Source of the DNA: Coriaria nepalensis | Taxonomy: Eukaryota; Streptophyta; Magnoliopsida; Cucurbitales; Coriariaceae | NCBI GenBank assembly: GCA_027186245.1 | Contig: CP114484.1 | Coordinates: 3,236,501 to 3,300,500, forward strand | Reading direction: 5' to 3' | DNA length: 64,000 nucleotides | Shown here: positions 22,760 to 35,000 of the stretch, piece after piece | Layout: every line of letters starts with the position of its first letter | How positions within the stretch are numbered: position 1 is the first letter of the stretch | Position numbers and translations under genes: made by a program | Notes under the pieces: model-generated | What the model was told of the DNA's origin: nothing | Seen by the model: the letters and a program-made list of their open reading frames with translations, nothing else | Databases searched by the model: none

Positions 22760-25700
22760 TGGAGATGAAACACTGAAATAACACAAGCGATTGACTCTAA
22801 AAAAAGGGGAGCTTTTAGTAATTAATAAACATTTTATCGGCATTGTCATAAATTTATGATAATAAGATAAGATTTAAACATGCTTGAACTAATGATTAAT
22901 GAACTTTATTTTAGGTGATAATTTAAGATTAATTGATTAATGTTATATTTACCTCCGTAATCAATAAGGCTTAGACCATATTTTTTATAACTACCCATAT
23001 TCAATTTTAGTTTGGAATAAGATTAAAAATCTTTTTCCCCGCCCCTCCCCTCCCCTCCCCCTTTATATTTGTAGGATATTAAGATTAATAGTTTTTATTT
23101 AAAGTGAGAATAAGTCTTTCCGATAAAATGAATAATTATGTTTACAACAATACAGATTGGCTTCCCTCCTCTTTCATTTCCTCCTCCTTATAGCATGTAC
23201 GATATTGGGACAATAAACTTTTGAAATAGGTTATTATAGATCCGTTTTTGTTTTTGTTCATTTTTTTTCTTTCTCTTTTTTGCTTTGTTAGTTGTGGGTT
23301 TTGATTTGTGTGTTTTGTTTTCTTATTTGCTTATTTTCTTATTAAATCCGGTTATTCTCCTTATTTTGATAATGGATTGTGATCCTCTTATAACGTTCTT
23401 ATGTATGCCCTAAGAGTCCTTTGTGATGGATTTTGTTCCCATCTTTTAGTAATTTAATCTTACTTTCCAAAAAAAAAAAAAAGTTTTAACTCCATTATTC
23501 TTCGACCAAAAAAGAAGTAAAATTGAATTATTCCAAGTTTCCAACCATTTTTGTGAAATGTCGGCTTAATACATTTGTTACTATTTGAATGAGATTTTTA
23601 ATTGGGCTGTCAAAAAAAAAGGCTAGAATTTCCGATAGCCCATAATACATCTTTTGGGCTAGTGTTCGATTGCCCAATTACAGTCTGGTATTTGTTTTGG
23701 CCCAAATTTAAAACTTCATCGCGAAAGAGAAGGGAGGGTCAAAAAATTATCCGGGCGTAAATAAAACCGAACAACAAAAGAAAAGGAAACAAACCAAGAA
23801 TTAAATGGAACCTTATTTGTATATAATCTGATTTCATGTTAGAATTGGTACGTAATCTAAATGGTATATAATGATGGAAGTTGTAAATACTGAAAAGAAA
23901 AAAAAGGGAATTATTCTTAAACATTTATAATTGAAGAATGTCTTGGAAATGAAAGAGATACGAGAGAATAAAGTTAACAATAGTCAACCTAAGCAGCAAT
24001 AATGAAGCGAACCAGCCTAGCTTATCCCTATTATAATGCTCTAAGCACAAAACAGTGGTAGGGAACCCCAACCCAACCCCAACCCAACACAGCATGCAAC
24101 CAAGTCTCTTTCAACTTTCAAGCCTAGCAATGGATTTACAGAGACTAATTTAGTCCAGGTGTTTTTTGTTTTAGTTCACAAACTAATTACTAACTTTTTT
24201 CCCCATACCAAGTTGAAAGATGTTCCAAATGCTATCTGGGTTTGATGCTATCAATATGGGTTGAGAAGCTTTATCTTATTCTTACTAGATATCAGTTTCG
24301 GATCACTAAAAAAAAAGTCAGAAATTGAGATCAGGATTTAACTGTAAAGTATAATGTAATAATATTATTCAAATATAAAATAAAATTTATAAGAAATTAG
24401 TATATAAATAATATTCTTATTACTAATTAATTTTAAAATGAAAGTTAAGATTTTTACATGTTGTATATAGGAAAGGAAGGTTTCTAAGTAGGGTTGCAAT
24501 GAAGGTCTTATCACATTCGTTTATCATTCGTTGCCTCCTCTAACTAGGGATGATAATGAAACGTTCGAATAAAAATGAGGGATATATTTCTATTTGAATT
24601 CTTAAATTATTCTAATTTTCTCAATTTTGGTCATTTAAATTTGAAACTTCAATTATCATTTTGGTCACTTTATTTACACTATTTCCCAATTTTTATTCTC
24701 ACATTTTAGTTTGATTTAATTAAACCCTTTAATTTTCATACTTATCCCACTTTCATCCACGAGGAAAAAATGAAATTTTTCTTTTTTTCATTTTTTTTAA
24801 GCAAAAAATTATAATGATAACAATAATAATAAAATTAAACCTTGATTGTGACTTCTTTCATTTAAACTTTCACCCCCTCCTTCCGCTAATCATCTCTCTA
24901 ATTTCCACCTCCAACTTTCGCTAATTATACTTTCACCCCTCTTCTATCATAACCCTTCTTCTATGATTGACCATGTTAAATGGATATAAGCTCTCTAATT
25001 GGTTCGTTGAGCTCAAGCATTCTCCGTATGGGGCTAATCACAACATGGTCTTATTACTGATTTTCTTTTGCGGACTATGAATTGGATGTAACTTCGGTAA
25101 TAGACCTTCTAAAAGGAGCCACCGACAGACTCCAATGGCTTGCTCAAGTGGTTGGCATGTAGGTTTTCCTTGGAGTAGACTTAGGATTAAACTCTTTTTT
25201 CAACTCCACTTGAAATTAAATTCTTGACTAACCTGGTGAAGTTGTAGATCTTACCGCTCCTCTAGAATTTAAAGCCTTAATCGCCGGTGAAATAGTGAGT
25301 TCTACCGCTCCTCTAATTTGGAGCCCACCATCAAAGGTGGTGGAAAGTTCCCCGGCATTCAAGATTGTGTAGGACCTAATTTTGTTCATGCCGGTAGTAT
25401 TTCTCTAATCATTCATTCACCCTTAGGTTTGTCTTGGATGGAGACGTATTAGGGATGGCTTTCACTTGCCTAATCGTGAGGCTTCTTAATTAACTTTTTC
25501 TTTTCTTACTAAAAACAATCCGACTCTTACTCTCATCACCTGTGCATGAAGTTAATTTATTGTGAATTTAGTTATAGTTTTATGAAAAATATATGATAAA
25601 TGAGTCCGGTAGAATTTACTCTTGAAATATATCTTAATAGAAGAAGGACCCAGCTTCATATATAATATACACTATATCATCCAACAAATTTTAAACATGA

Positions 25701-27700
25701 GACAAATGCAAGAGATAAACTCGTTTTCCATAAAAAGAAAAGTGAAGAAAACTTAAGAGATAAACTCATTTTCCATAAATGCCCAAGTGATCTTCTTTGC
25801 ATTTTTTTTTTTTATTTCAAAAAAAGTATGAAACCCATAAAATTTTTGGTGATTCAAAAACTCAACCTCTATTTTGAGAGTAATATTAGGTGGGCAAGTG
25901 ATCTTCTTTGCATTTAACATCACTTTCTTTGTTATAATATTATTAGAATACATACTGGCCTTCAAGGATTAATTATTTGATTCCTAATCTCTTTAGATTT
26001 ATTAGTCTTTAATTAATGCAATCTTTTTAGCCTGCCTACCTTATCTGGCGCCGAACAACGAGAGGGACTCGAGCCAAACAAGCTTTGAAGTCTTGTTTTG
26101 ATCATTATCTTAATGTGTTTACTCTTAAGCTTTTATTGAAGTTATATTTTCTTTGAGAAATTGTTGTATAATTTATATTTACGATAAATCAATTCATTTC
26201 AACTGTATATATCATTTTCATATAATTATATTATCTAAAAATTTTATCTTTTTCATTTATCTTCTTCAATACATGTCTACTTTAGTTCCTCTTTATTCTT
26301 CTTATTATTATTATTATGATCTTTTGTTATCTTTTTGTTTTAATTCTTATTGTTATTTTGCTTTTAAGATCAATTACCTTGAATTTTATATCTTAATTAT
26401 GACATCGTGTAGTCATTTATGGGACCCTTTTCAAAATTCGAAAAGGGTCCACATAACACACATAAGTGGATTTTGTTTGGCCTACCCCTAATATAAAATT
26501 AAGTTAAATTAATGCAGATCTCATGATATGTATTCATTGAATCTCATATTATATAAACATATTAGCATAATTTGTAGCGACAAACCATCCGATATTCTAA
26601 GTTTGGGGATTTCTCTGCCTAATTTGATAGATGAGCTACTTATTTAATTAGGAATTATTAAATTTTATTTTAAAATAGTTTAATAATTATGAATGAGGTG
26701 GAATATAATATTTATTTATATAAATTTAAAAGTAGTAAAAATAATAAATTAATCATATCTTATCCACAACCATTAGTAATAACCCGAATCATCGTGATCT
26801 ACTTAATAGAATTACGATATCAATTTGAGATATGGGTAGTTCTTCGTGGAATACCAACATTATAATTCATTACATATATATATATATATAGTTATACCCC
26901 ATTAATGTTAGTTCCGCCTAAATTGATATCAAAATTTAAAATGTAGATTGCAATGTTCATTTATATTGCAATTTGGATTATTTTTAAAATATACAATAAA
27001 AGTTTTGAGAATGTTAATATAAGTGTTGGAGCATTATTTTTATTTGAAATTAAAATCTTGAGATTTTTTTTTTCTTAACGAACTGTGCCTTTAAGGCACA
27101 TTATTATAAAAGAAAGAATTACAATAGTAAATGAGGATGTTTTTCACAATCCTCGTTATCTCATAGACTCTGTATAGAATATTAAGATTTTATAGTAAAA
27201 TAATAAAAACGGCGTACTTGAATTCGTGGCGTCAATTAAAGATGGATATGGGGTCTTCCTCAGACTAATCTCTCTATATTAATGTCTCGCTTAAAGATGA
27301 GAAATTAAGGATGAGAGAATTAAGTGAGTAACCTTTGGGACCAAAACTCATATAAGGTCTTTTATATAAGCAATTTAATTAGAACTCTAGTAACTTTAAT
27401 TAAATTTTCTATTAAGTATTATATATTACAAAACTCACGCTAAATAAAATATTTCAATAAGTTTGAATATGATAAATCACTCGATTAACTCAATTAAAAT
27501 AAAAACTCAAATATAATTATTCATAATTTAAAATCTGATTATTAAAATAACCCAACGTTATCCTTCCCGTCTCTTATAATTGAATCAGATTCAAGTTCTA
27601 TTATCGGTTGGGTAACGAATTGTTCAATTCGTCCATATAGAAATGCAATTTAATCTTCAATCATATTGATTTCCTTCGATAGTATTTCAGTAGTAACGGC
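22760..27700. other. Intergenic DNA, no gene identified
   Basis: Mostly AT-rich with scattered repeat scraps. A C-rich run lies at 23036-23062; poly-A at 23468-23482 closes a stretch that could be an old retroposon. 25000-25540 is less AT-rich, with a duplicated phrase TACCGCTCCTCTA (about 25250 and 25310), and may be part of an element, but no protein motif was recognised. About 58 bases at 26164-26222 resemble 4213-4270. Confidence 0.45.
23036..23062 (-). other. G-quadruplex-prone G tract (minus strand)
   Basis: The plus strand reads CCCCGCCCCTCCCCTCCCCT followed by CCCCC; the minus strand thus has five G4 runs separated by single bases. Confidence 0.6.
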
Positions 27701-27708
27701 TTTATTCT

Positions 27709-27765
27709 GGAAAAGAAACCAATAATGTAGCAGATGCCTTCACAAAACAAGGAGCGTCCTGCAAT
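27709..27765 (+). pseudogene. Short LINE RNase H fragment
   Basis: The plus strand encodes GKETNNVADAFTKQGASCN, matching the NxVADxLAKxGA signature at the end of the RNase H domain of plant non-LTR retrotransposons. Only about 19 codons are recognisable. It lies some 430 bases upstream of the YABBY gene TATA box. Confidence 0.5.
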
Positions 27766-28142
27766 GTATTATCTTAAGCATGGAGTTCTTATAAGTTTAT
27801 GCCAGTGTGTTCATCTAGTTTCCATTCCATGATTTTAGCTCAACAAGTTTCCTTTATTGCATTAGAACTCAATTTTAGAATTTGCTTGTAGTTCCTTTTC
27901 CTCTTGGATAAAACTAAACAGCACTTCCTTTACAAAAAAGAAAAAAAAAATAGAAAAAAAGAAATAGTCACCTAATCTTTTCATCGCAACGGTAACTAAA
28001 AACGAGTAGTAGTAGTAATAAAAATAGTAACTTTGCACTTGGCAAATAACACCGCCCTAATCCAACTTTTCATGTGTTTGGCACTATTACTTTGGGATCC
28101 TGTCTTTGATACACACCCAAATAAAAGCAGAAGGGGTCTCTC

Positions 28143-28151
28143 TATATATAA
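28143..28151 (+). promoter_or_regulatory. TATA box of the YABBY gene
   Basis: CTCTATATATAAGCC lies about 170 bases upstream of ATG 28314; the leader between is pyrimidine-rich, as is usual for plant genes. Confidence 0.65.
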
Positions 28152-28313
28152 GCCACAAGATTTCTGGTTGTGACCCATACTCTCCCCAAAGCAATTAGGA
28201 GGGATCACCAACTAGCCTCCTCCTTTTTTTTCTATTCCTATTCCTTTTTCTCTCATTATCTTCTTCTTCAAGCTTGATTAGGGAAGAGTTACTCTGATCG
28301 TTTAAGAGACATC

Positions 28314-31300
28314 ATGTCAAGCTGCATCGATGTTGCACCTCAAGAGCAACTTTGCTATATCCCCTGCAACTTTTGCAATATTGTTCTTGCGGTATTTCTA
28401 TACAACCTTTTTTTTTTTTCCTTCTATGATCTTTCATATGCAGCATGCTTGGAGTGATACGATGTTTTAAGCTCCAAAAGTCTTGCAAAACATACCAAAT
28501 TACATTTCTAGATCTTGAAGAAGATCGAAATTACATTTTTACTAAAAACCCATGAATTTTCAGTCTTCGCCATTGTTCTAACAAGTTTTAGAAGGGGTAT
28601 TTTTTTTTTCTTTTTCATTTTACTAGAATGGAGTCTCTTTTTTTTTTTTTTTCAATTTAATTCTAGATTTTTCTTTTTTTTTCTTTTCAGTTTCTACTCG
28701 CCAGTCAAGTCTTCGTCTAGTGGACTTTTCTTTTTCTTCTTCTTTTTGCAGTCATAGAAAAAGTCATAATTCGAGTGATGAGAAAGAGATCGATTACTGG
28801 GTTTTCCCTTTCTTTTTTTTCCATTTTTTTAAATAATAATTTAGATTTATATGTCAGCAAAATAAGTTTTGGACAAACCATATCATATGATGATGAAGAC
28901 AAGTCCTTCTCTACCCTTCAAATCTTCTCGCTTTGTGCCGATCAAACCTTTCCTTTGGTAAAAGTATATTTCAGTACCCTCTAAAGTCTTCATTTCATAA
29001 CATTCCGATTCATCTTCTTTAGCTTCAGAAGGAAAATTATGAGATATGAAGAAAAATCGACCGCGCACCTTCTAGGGTTAATCTCGTGATCATCTCCATT
29101 CACCTTCTTTTTCATTTCTTTTTTTAAATCTCATGATCTCCGGCCGGTCCCCATCTCTACTGATCTGACTATCTCGATCTGTTTCATACATATGTAGTTA
29201 CTTGATAAAGTAAAATAAAAAGCTGTAGAAATCAATACTCTCTTTTAGGGCTAAATTCAATAATTTCAGTCTTCGATAATAAAATTATTAATTTATTTAA
29301 TTTTTTCCTTTCAATTTTCCAGGTGAGTGTTCCATGCACCAACATATTTGACATAGTGACAGTCCGATGTGGGCACTGCACCAATCTCTGGTCTGTGAAC
29401 ATGGCTGCTGCTTTTCAGTCTCTCTCCTGGCAAGAAAGCCCCCAGGTTCTTTCATCAATTCATTTCTTTTCTTCACCTTATTTTTAGAGAGTTTTTTTTT
29501 TCCCCCTCTTTAGCTGTAATCTTTTTTAATAAATATTTCTCTCTTTTCATAGCCTCATCTGAACACTTGCTAGGATTCTATAAAAGAAAAACAAAATAAT
29601 GCATTATTACTAATCTCTGTGTGAAGTTGTTGGTTATAAATTACAGCGCTGAAAAGTGAAAACCCTAGCTATCTACCTATAAGCCGCCATTAAAGAAGTC
29701 AGGAACTGTACCCTTCCTGAAACATTTTCTCTGTGTTTTATTTTTCTTGAGCCGCTTTTTAAAGTACATAATATAATTTATACGTTTTAGCATAGTACCT
29801 CGACCATTTTGAAGTAAACGGTTGTTACTTGTTAGGGTTCTTTAGAGTTTAATCATTTCTTTTCAATAGATTTGTCTTCTACTGCGGAAACACAACGAAA
29901 CAATCATCTGGGATTTCATTAGAACTAGATGTTTAAGAATTTAAAGAAAGATCTCTTTATTTTTATAAAAAATGTTCGATCTGGGTCTTTTATGATTCCA
30001 CTTCTTCTGTAACTGAATCTGTCATTTCACTGCATGCTGCAGCTCCTTTTTTCCAATCTTCCATGAAACATCTTTTCAATTCTCTGTCATTAATTGCCTT
30101 CCTCTCTTTCTCTCTCTAGATCTCTGTGTCTTTTCTCTCTATTCATATTAGCTCACATGTCTTCTACAGACTGCAACCTATAACACTGTTTCTTCTCTTC
30201 TTTTCCCTCTTTTTTTTATTTATTTTCAAGCGATATCAGATACATACCCTTTTCCATTAAATAAACATATTAAAACTATAATATGTACCCTTTTCCACGT
30301 AATTACTTGAAAATTAAAGTTTAGTACACGAGTCTCATAATTTTCTAACAATCTTGTTACATAATCATCACTCATGAACATTTTAGTTATGTATATTTGT
30401 TTATAATAAATTTCTATTCTATTCTCTGAAATTATTAAATTAAATAGGTACCCAACTTCAACTTATATGGTACCGGACCGGAGAATTATCGGATCGATTC
30501 AAGTTCTTCATCCAAAAGCAACAACAAGATGGCAATGCGAGCTGCACCCACCGCACATTATACTGAGGAGAGAGTTGTGAATCGACGTAAATCATGAACA
30601 GATTAATTTTATTTATACCTCCTTCTTCTTCTTCTTTTCATTTTAGTGTTTTCATAACTTGCACTAATGTTATTAAATAATGAAAGGTATAAAGTAATTA
30701 CTTACATGTGTGTTGATTTTGTTCAGCTCCCGAGAAGAGGCAGAGGGTACCTTCTGCATACAACCAATTCATAAAGTAACATAACAATTTCCATCGGTTA
30801 ATTAGCTGACATTGCTGCATTTTATTTAGTTATTTATTTTTTAAAATTTATTTTCAAATTAATTAAATAATATCTAATTAATTTCAACGCAGAGAGGAAA
30901 TCCAAAGGATCAAGGCCAATAATCCAGACATAAGCCACAGGGAAGCATTCAGCGCTGCTGCCAAAAATGTATACACACGAATATTACAACATCACATTCA
31001 TTTTTAGGGTGTTTTTTTTTTTTCTTCCCCATATCATTGATTTTTCATGGAAGTTAATTTGTTTATTAATGGTTTTAGTTCTTATTTATTTTTGCTTCTT
31101 ACCTTGCAGTGGGCACACTTCCCTCATATTCATTTCGGATTAATGTTGGAGACCAACAGTCAAGTGAAGCTGGATAATGTTTGCATTTCTTTTCTTTATT
31201 ATAACTTTTATTTATTTATTTATTTATTTTTTCCTTTTTAAAAAACCTTTATCAGCAGAATTACACGTGAGTGTTTTGAATTTGAATCCTAAAACAAATG

Positions 31301-31507
31301 GAGGAAAGCTTATTGATTTCATGTCTGAATCATCTTTTAGCCAAAGAAACAAAAAATGTTGTTGTTTTTTTTTTGGCAGTCACAGTTCATTATATGACTT
31401 ACTTTGATTGCATGACTGATTTCCATTCGTCTTTGGTTTCATTTATTTTCTTTTTGCAGGGCTCAGAGAAACATCGAAGGCCAAGGGCTTCACTTCTCAG
31501 CAAATGA
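28314..31507 (+). CDS. YAB5: YABBY transcription factor, YAB5 type
   Basis: Seven exons: 28314-28391, 29323-29445, 30448-30586, 30727-30775, 30893-30968, 31110-31178 and 31460-31507. They total 582 nt, encode 193 residues and keep phase at every join. The N-terminal C2C2 zinc finger has Cys18, Cys21, Cys42 and Cys45 in [15 protein letters not shown] and [17 protein letters not shown] variable Ser/Asn-rich linker follows. The YABBY (HMG-like) domain spans about 114-171, with [39 protein letters not shown] and [28 protein letters not shown] before the domain and the short tail after it fit YAB5 rather than YAB2, FIL or CRC. YAB5 proteins are nuclear DNA-binding regulators of abaxial identity and lamina growth in lateral organs. 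Seven exons with a large first intron is the usual YABBY layout. It stands alone, flanked by repeats. Confidence 0.95.
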
Positions 31508-31747
31508 TGATGATTATAATGCTTATTATTGTGCTGTTACAATAAATCTATCACTGTCCATTTAATTTGGTTGTATCTATATTAATCCGCAGTTGCTTAT
31601 GTGCAATTTGCCTATGTAAGCTACAGCTCCTTTATTTAAGCCTATCATATTTTTCTGTTTTCATGGTAAAATTAAAATAATTACTTCAGTATTCATAATA
31701 TCTACTTTTTTTATCTTATCCGTGCTTGAAAGAAAAATTCTTGTACG

Positions 31748-32018
31748 TATATGGTATATGATCATATAGCACACTAATTCTGATCACAATCATAAACATT
31801 ATATGATGAATAATGTGATAGATAGAAATAATATTTGTGATTGTGATTGAATTTTGTGCGCCATATGATCAGACACCATATCCATATAATAATGAATAAT
31901 GTGATAGATAAAAATCATAAACATTATATAATGAATAATGTGATAAATAAAAATGATATTTGTGATTGTGCTTGAGTTTTGTGCGCCATATGATCATACA
32001 CCATATCCATATAATAAT
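31748..32018. repeat. Foldback (hairpin) sequence with a duplicated right arm
   Basis: 31748-31825 (from TATGGTATATGATCATATAG through GATCACAATCATAAACATTA) is the inverted complement of 31825-31886, forming a long imperfect hairpin. The unit 31791-31915 (125 bp, from CATAAACATT) is then repeated in tandem at 31916-32018, so the right arm with GTGCGCCATATGATCA(G/T)ACACCATATCC occurs twice. It looks like a MITE that suffered a local duplication, about 240 bp past the YABBY stop codon. Confidence 0.6.
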
Positions 32019-35000
32019 TTCTCTTTTCCATCTTTACATCCGTTGACGCCAAAACTAGTGTTCTGACATGTGGACGTGAGGTAGAATCGACCAGACTTTC
32101 TATTTCCAGAATCAGACATAGCAGGGACATCAATAAGGATTGATGGCGTAGCGGATTCAATGGTTGGAGATGTGTGACCTGTAAGGCATACGGATCAATA
32201 AGAAAGAGAATATTGACATGCGATAGTTAGTGGTTTAACTCGAAAATAGGGATGCGGCCGAATGTAGGAGGACTTTCGATTCAAGCATCAAAAGAGTGTA
32301 GGATGTTGTTGCGAACGGCTAGTAAATGATAGAAAATCAGACAATTTTTGAAATAAATGGAGAGACAATCCACTTTGTCAGCCAATATTGTGTTTAGGAT
32401 GGTCCAGTCGGCTGGCATGTCTGAAGAAGTCGGCCATAAAAGGAAACTGAAGTTTTTATTTTCAAGTTAAAGTCTCAGCACTACAAAGATCTCTTCCCAC
32501 CATGGAATTTACTTTTCAAAGCTTCTCATTAAGCTTGTATTCATCTATAGTTTAGTGCTTACGAATTCACTTAAGGATTAGTTCCTGTATAATCACTTCT
32601 TAAGCTCTAACACTTGAGTAATATTATTGTTTGTCTTTTGAGCATCAATACACCCGATCACTTGCTTTCATTTGTTTTCTTTATTTCACGCACATGTTCA
32701 GTAGATTGATAAATCCAAGAAAAGTTAAATATATAAGCATTTGGCTCACTTCAACAGTTAAGTTATTCAAAAGTCTGATTTCTTATTGAAATGCGTTTAG
32801 TATTTCTAGCAATCCCGCATCAATTGCTATCACACTACATTATGCCAAGGTCAATTTGGTCAGATGAAAAACTACATCAACGATATCAAATGGCTTATGT
32901 GGTTGGGCCATACTAATTAGGTAAATAATGGCTCTCAAGCATTGGGTACAGTAAGAATTACAATGACCTCGAACAGACTGATACATTACCCCACTAATTG
33001 GGTTATCTTATATACTAGATTTTTGAGACTTAGAATTCCGATATGCGGTGATACTCTCAACAATCTTCACTTGCTAATCAACATATCAATTAAACTTAGG
33101 TGATTAAATTTTAACTAGTTAATAATAATTAACAAATGAATCGTATAAGAGGTGGAACTCTTGAGAAAGATGTAATTGCAAATTTGACATTTTACATGAG
33201 ATTTCTGCTATGCTAATTAACATGTTAAATATCTAGTAATTCTAAAAGCTCAAACTTATAAGAGAGAATTCAACAATAAATATCCAGCTTATCAAACGTC
33301 AATATCTTAATTATTCATTAAAAATATAAGCAACTGAAATTAATAGTAACTTTAATTGATTCATAGACATCAAGTTAGCACTTCTTTGTAATAAATTAAT
33401 CTTGTTTAAAATTTTAATCAAACTCCTAAAAACTTTAAGTATTTAAGCTGATTAGAATATTTAAGTATACGAATGAAAAATACTAAAAGTAGGAACAATA
33501 TCTCTCAAACTATACGAATCCTTGCAGAAAATAGGAAGCATATTATTACTTATTGCAATGAATACCTTTAACCCTCATAATTTCGATCACAAGACCTAAT
33601 GACATATTCTCTAAATTCAATCATACCCAACAATTAGCATCAGATCCTCATTCGATTCAGTTAGTTATACACGTATTTTTGTCTTCCTCAATCTCTTGGA
33701 AACCAAACATAAAGAATAGATAGAATCCGACAGAAATCGATTCGGTAAAGGGTTCCTAGTTCCTACACACTTTATTCATTCAAATCTTTTATCAAAACCA
33801 ACAATGAAAAGCAATGCATAGCATATATAGACCAACTTTGTCTTCAAAATCCATAAACATACAGCTTGTTTTGTGAAAATATTCTCATAGGACATGTGTC
33901 ATGCAAGATGGGGCTTTTGAAAGTAATTGGGTTGGCGGTACTAGGGCTAGAGAAAAAAATAAGCTTATTAACCTATAAATCCCACAAGGTTAAGGTCGAG
34001 TCATTCTCATTTGCACATGATATTGTAGAATACTTTAACTCTTAAGATTAAGGCACATCAATATAATGAGTTTTGATCCGTCAAAAGATGTTGTGACTTA
34101 ATCTCAACTACTAGAATCTTCTAGTCTAAGTATATGTTGTAATGTCTGACCATATTAAGGGTATCCGGGTATATTAAGTTATTAATGACCAAATCTTTAA
34201 CCGTATTGGCTCAAATAACTGTAAGATTAATGTATTATTGTATGTGATATTATAAAATTGATGTTTTACTACTTTGTTTCACATAATTTCTCTTTAATTA
34301 TATGATCCATACCTTACTTTTAGATACTAAAAATGTAAATGGACTGCCTCCTCCCTCCATCGAGAGATTATCTTAAGAGTATGACTCATACACCATTTTT
34401 GTATTTTGACTTTTGAAATCGTATTATTTGACAGTCATTTACACGTGATATGATTTTATTTGTCAGACTAAGAAGAATAATATAAGATTTATACTTATGC
34501 AAGAATTTCTCCTTCTCATCACTTACGAAAAAAAGAAAAAAAAAAAAGAAGAAGATAATCTAGCCTAGCTAATAATTCAACTGAGCAGGGAAAACAAATC
34601 AAAAGTTGTTTCCTAGATTTTTTTCTCAATAGCAAAAATCTAAGAAATTTTTTTTTTTCCTGTCTAAGAGCGTAGAGTAGGACTGCGCGAAACTCATAAT
34701 TAAGAGACTGACCATATACATGAGCTGTGTGAAAAAGAGAATTCAGGACCACTATGGTGGCTCCTGGCATCCTCATGTTTTCGCATTCAAATGAGAATCA
34801 CTTCAACAGAAGCACTAACTAAAGATGAAGCTACCACAATATAGTGCTTTTCCAGGTATTGAAGCAACTAGATATGATTTTAACGAGCAATTGACTTAAA
34901 GTGATACCCAATTAGCTAAAGCTGTATCTTTAGTTGATCCAGTCAAGCTTTGGAGTGTAAAATTCCTATCAAAATAAAATCTAAGAAGAACAAAATTTCC

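Noticed and set aside
24060..24090. Interstitial telomere-like repeat
   Set aside because: AACCC/AACCCC words are not the plant CCCTAAA unit and the array is only about 25 bases.
28515..28902. Phe-rich plus-strand and matching minus-strand frames
   Set aside because: They lie in the T-rich first intron of the YABBY gene and have no coding character.
31924..32160. 78-codon minus-strand frame beyond the YABBY gene
   Set aside because: It overlaps the duplicated hairpin, has no recognised domain, and its better-composed alternative frame lacks a start.
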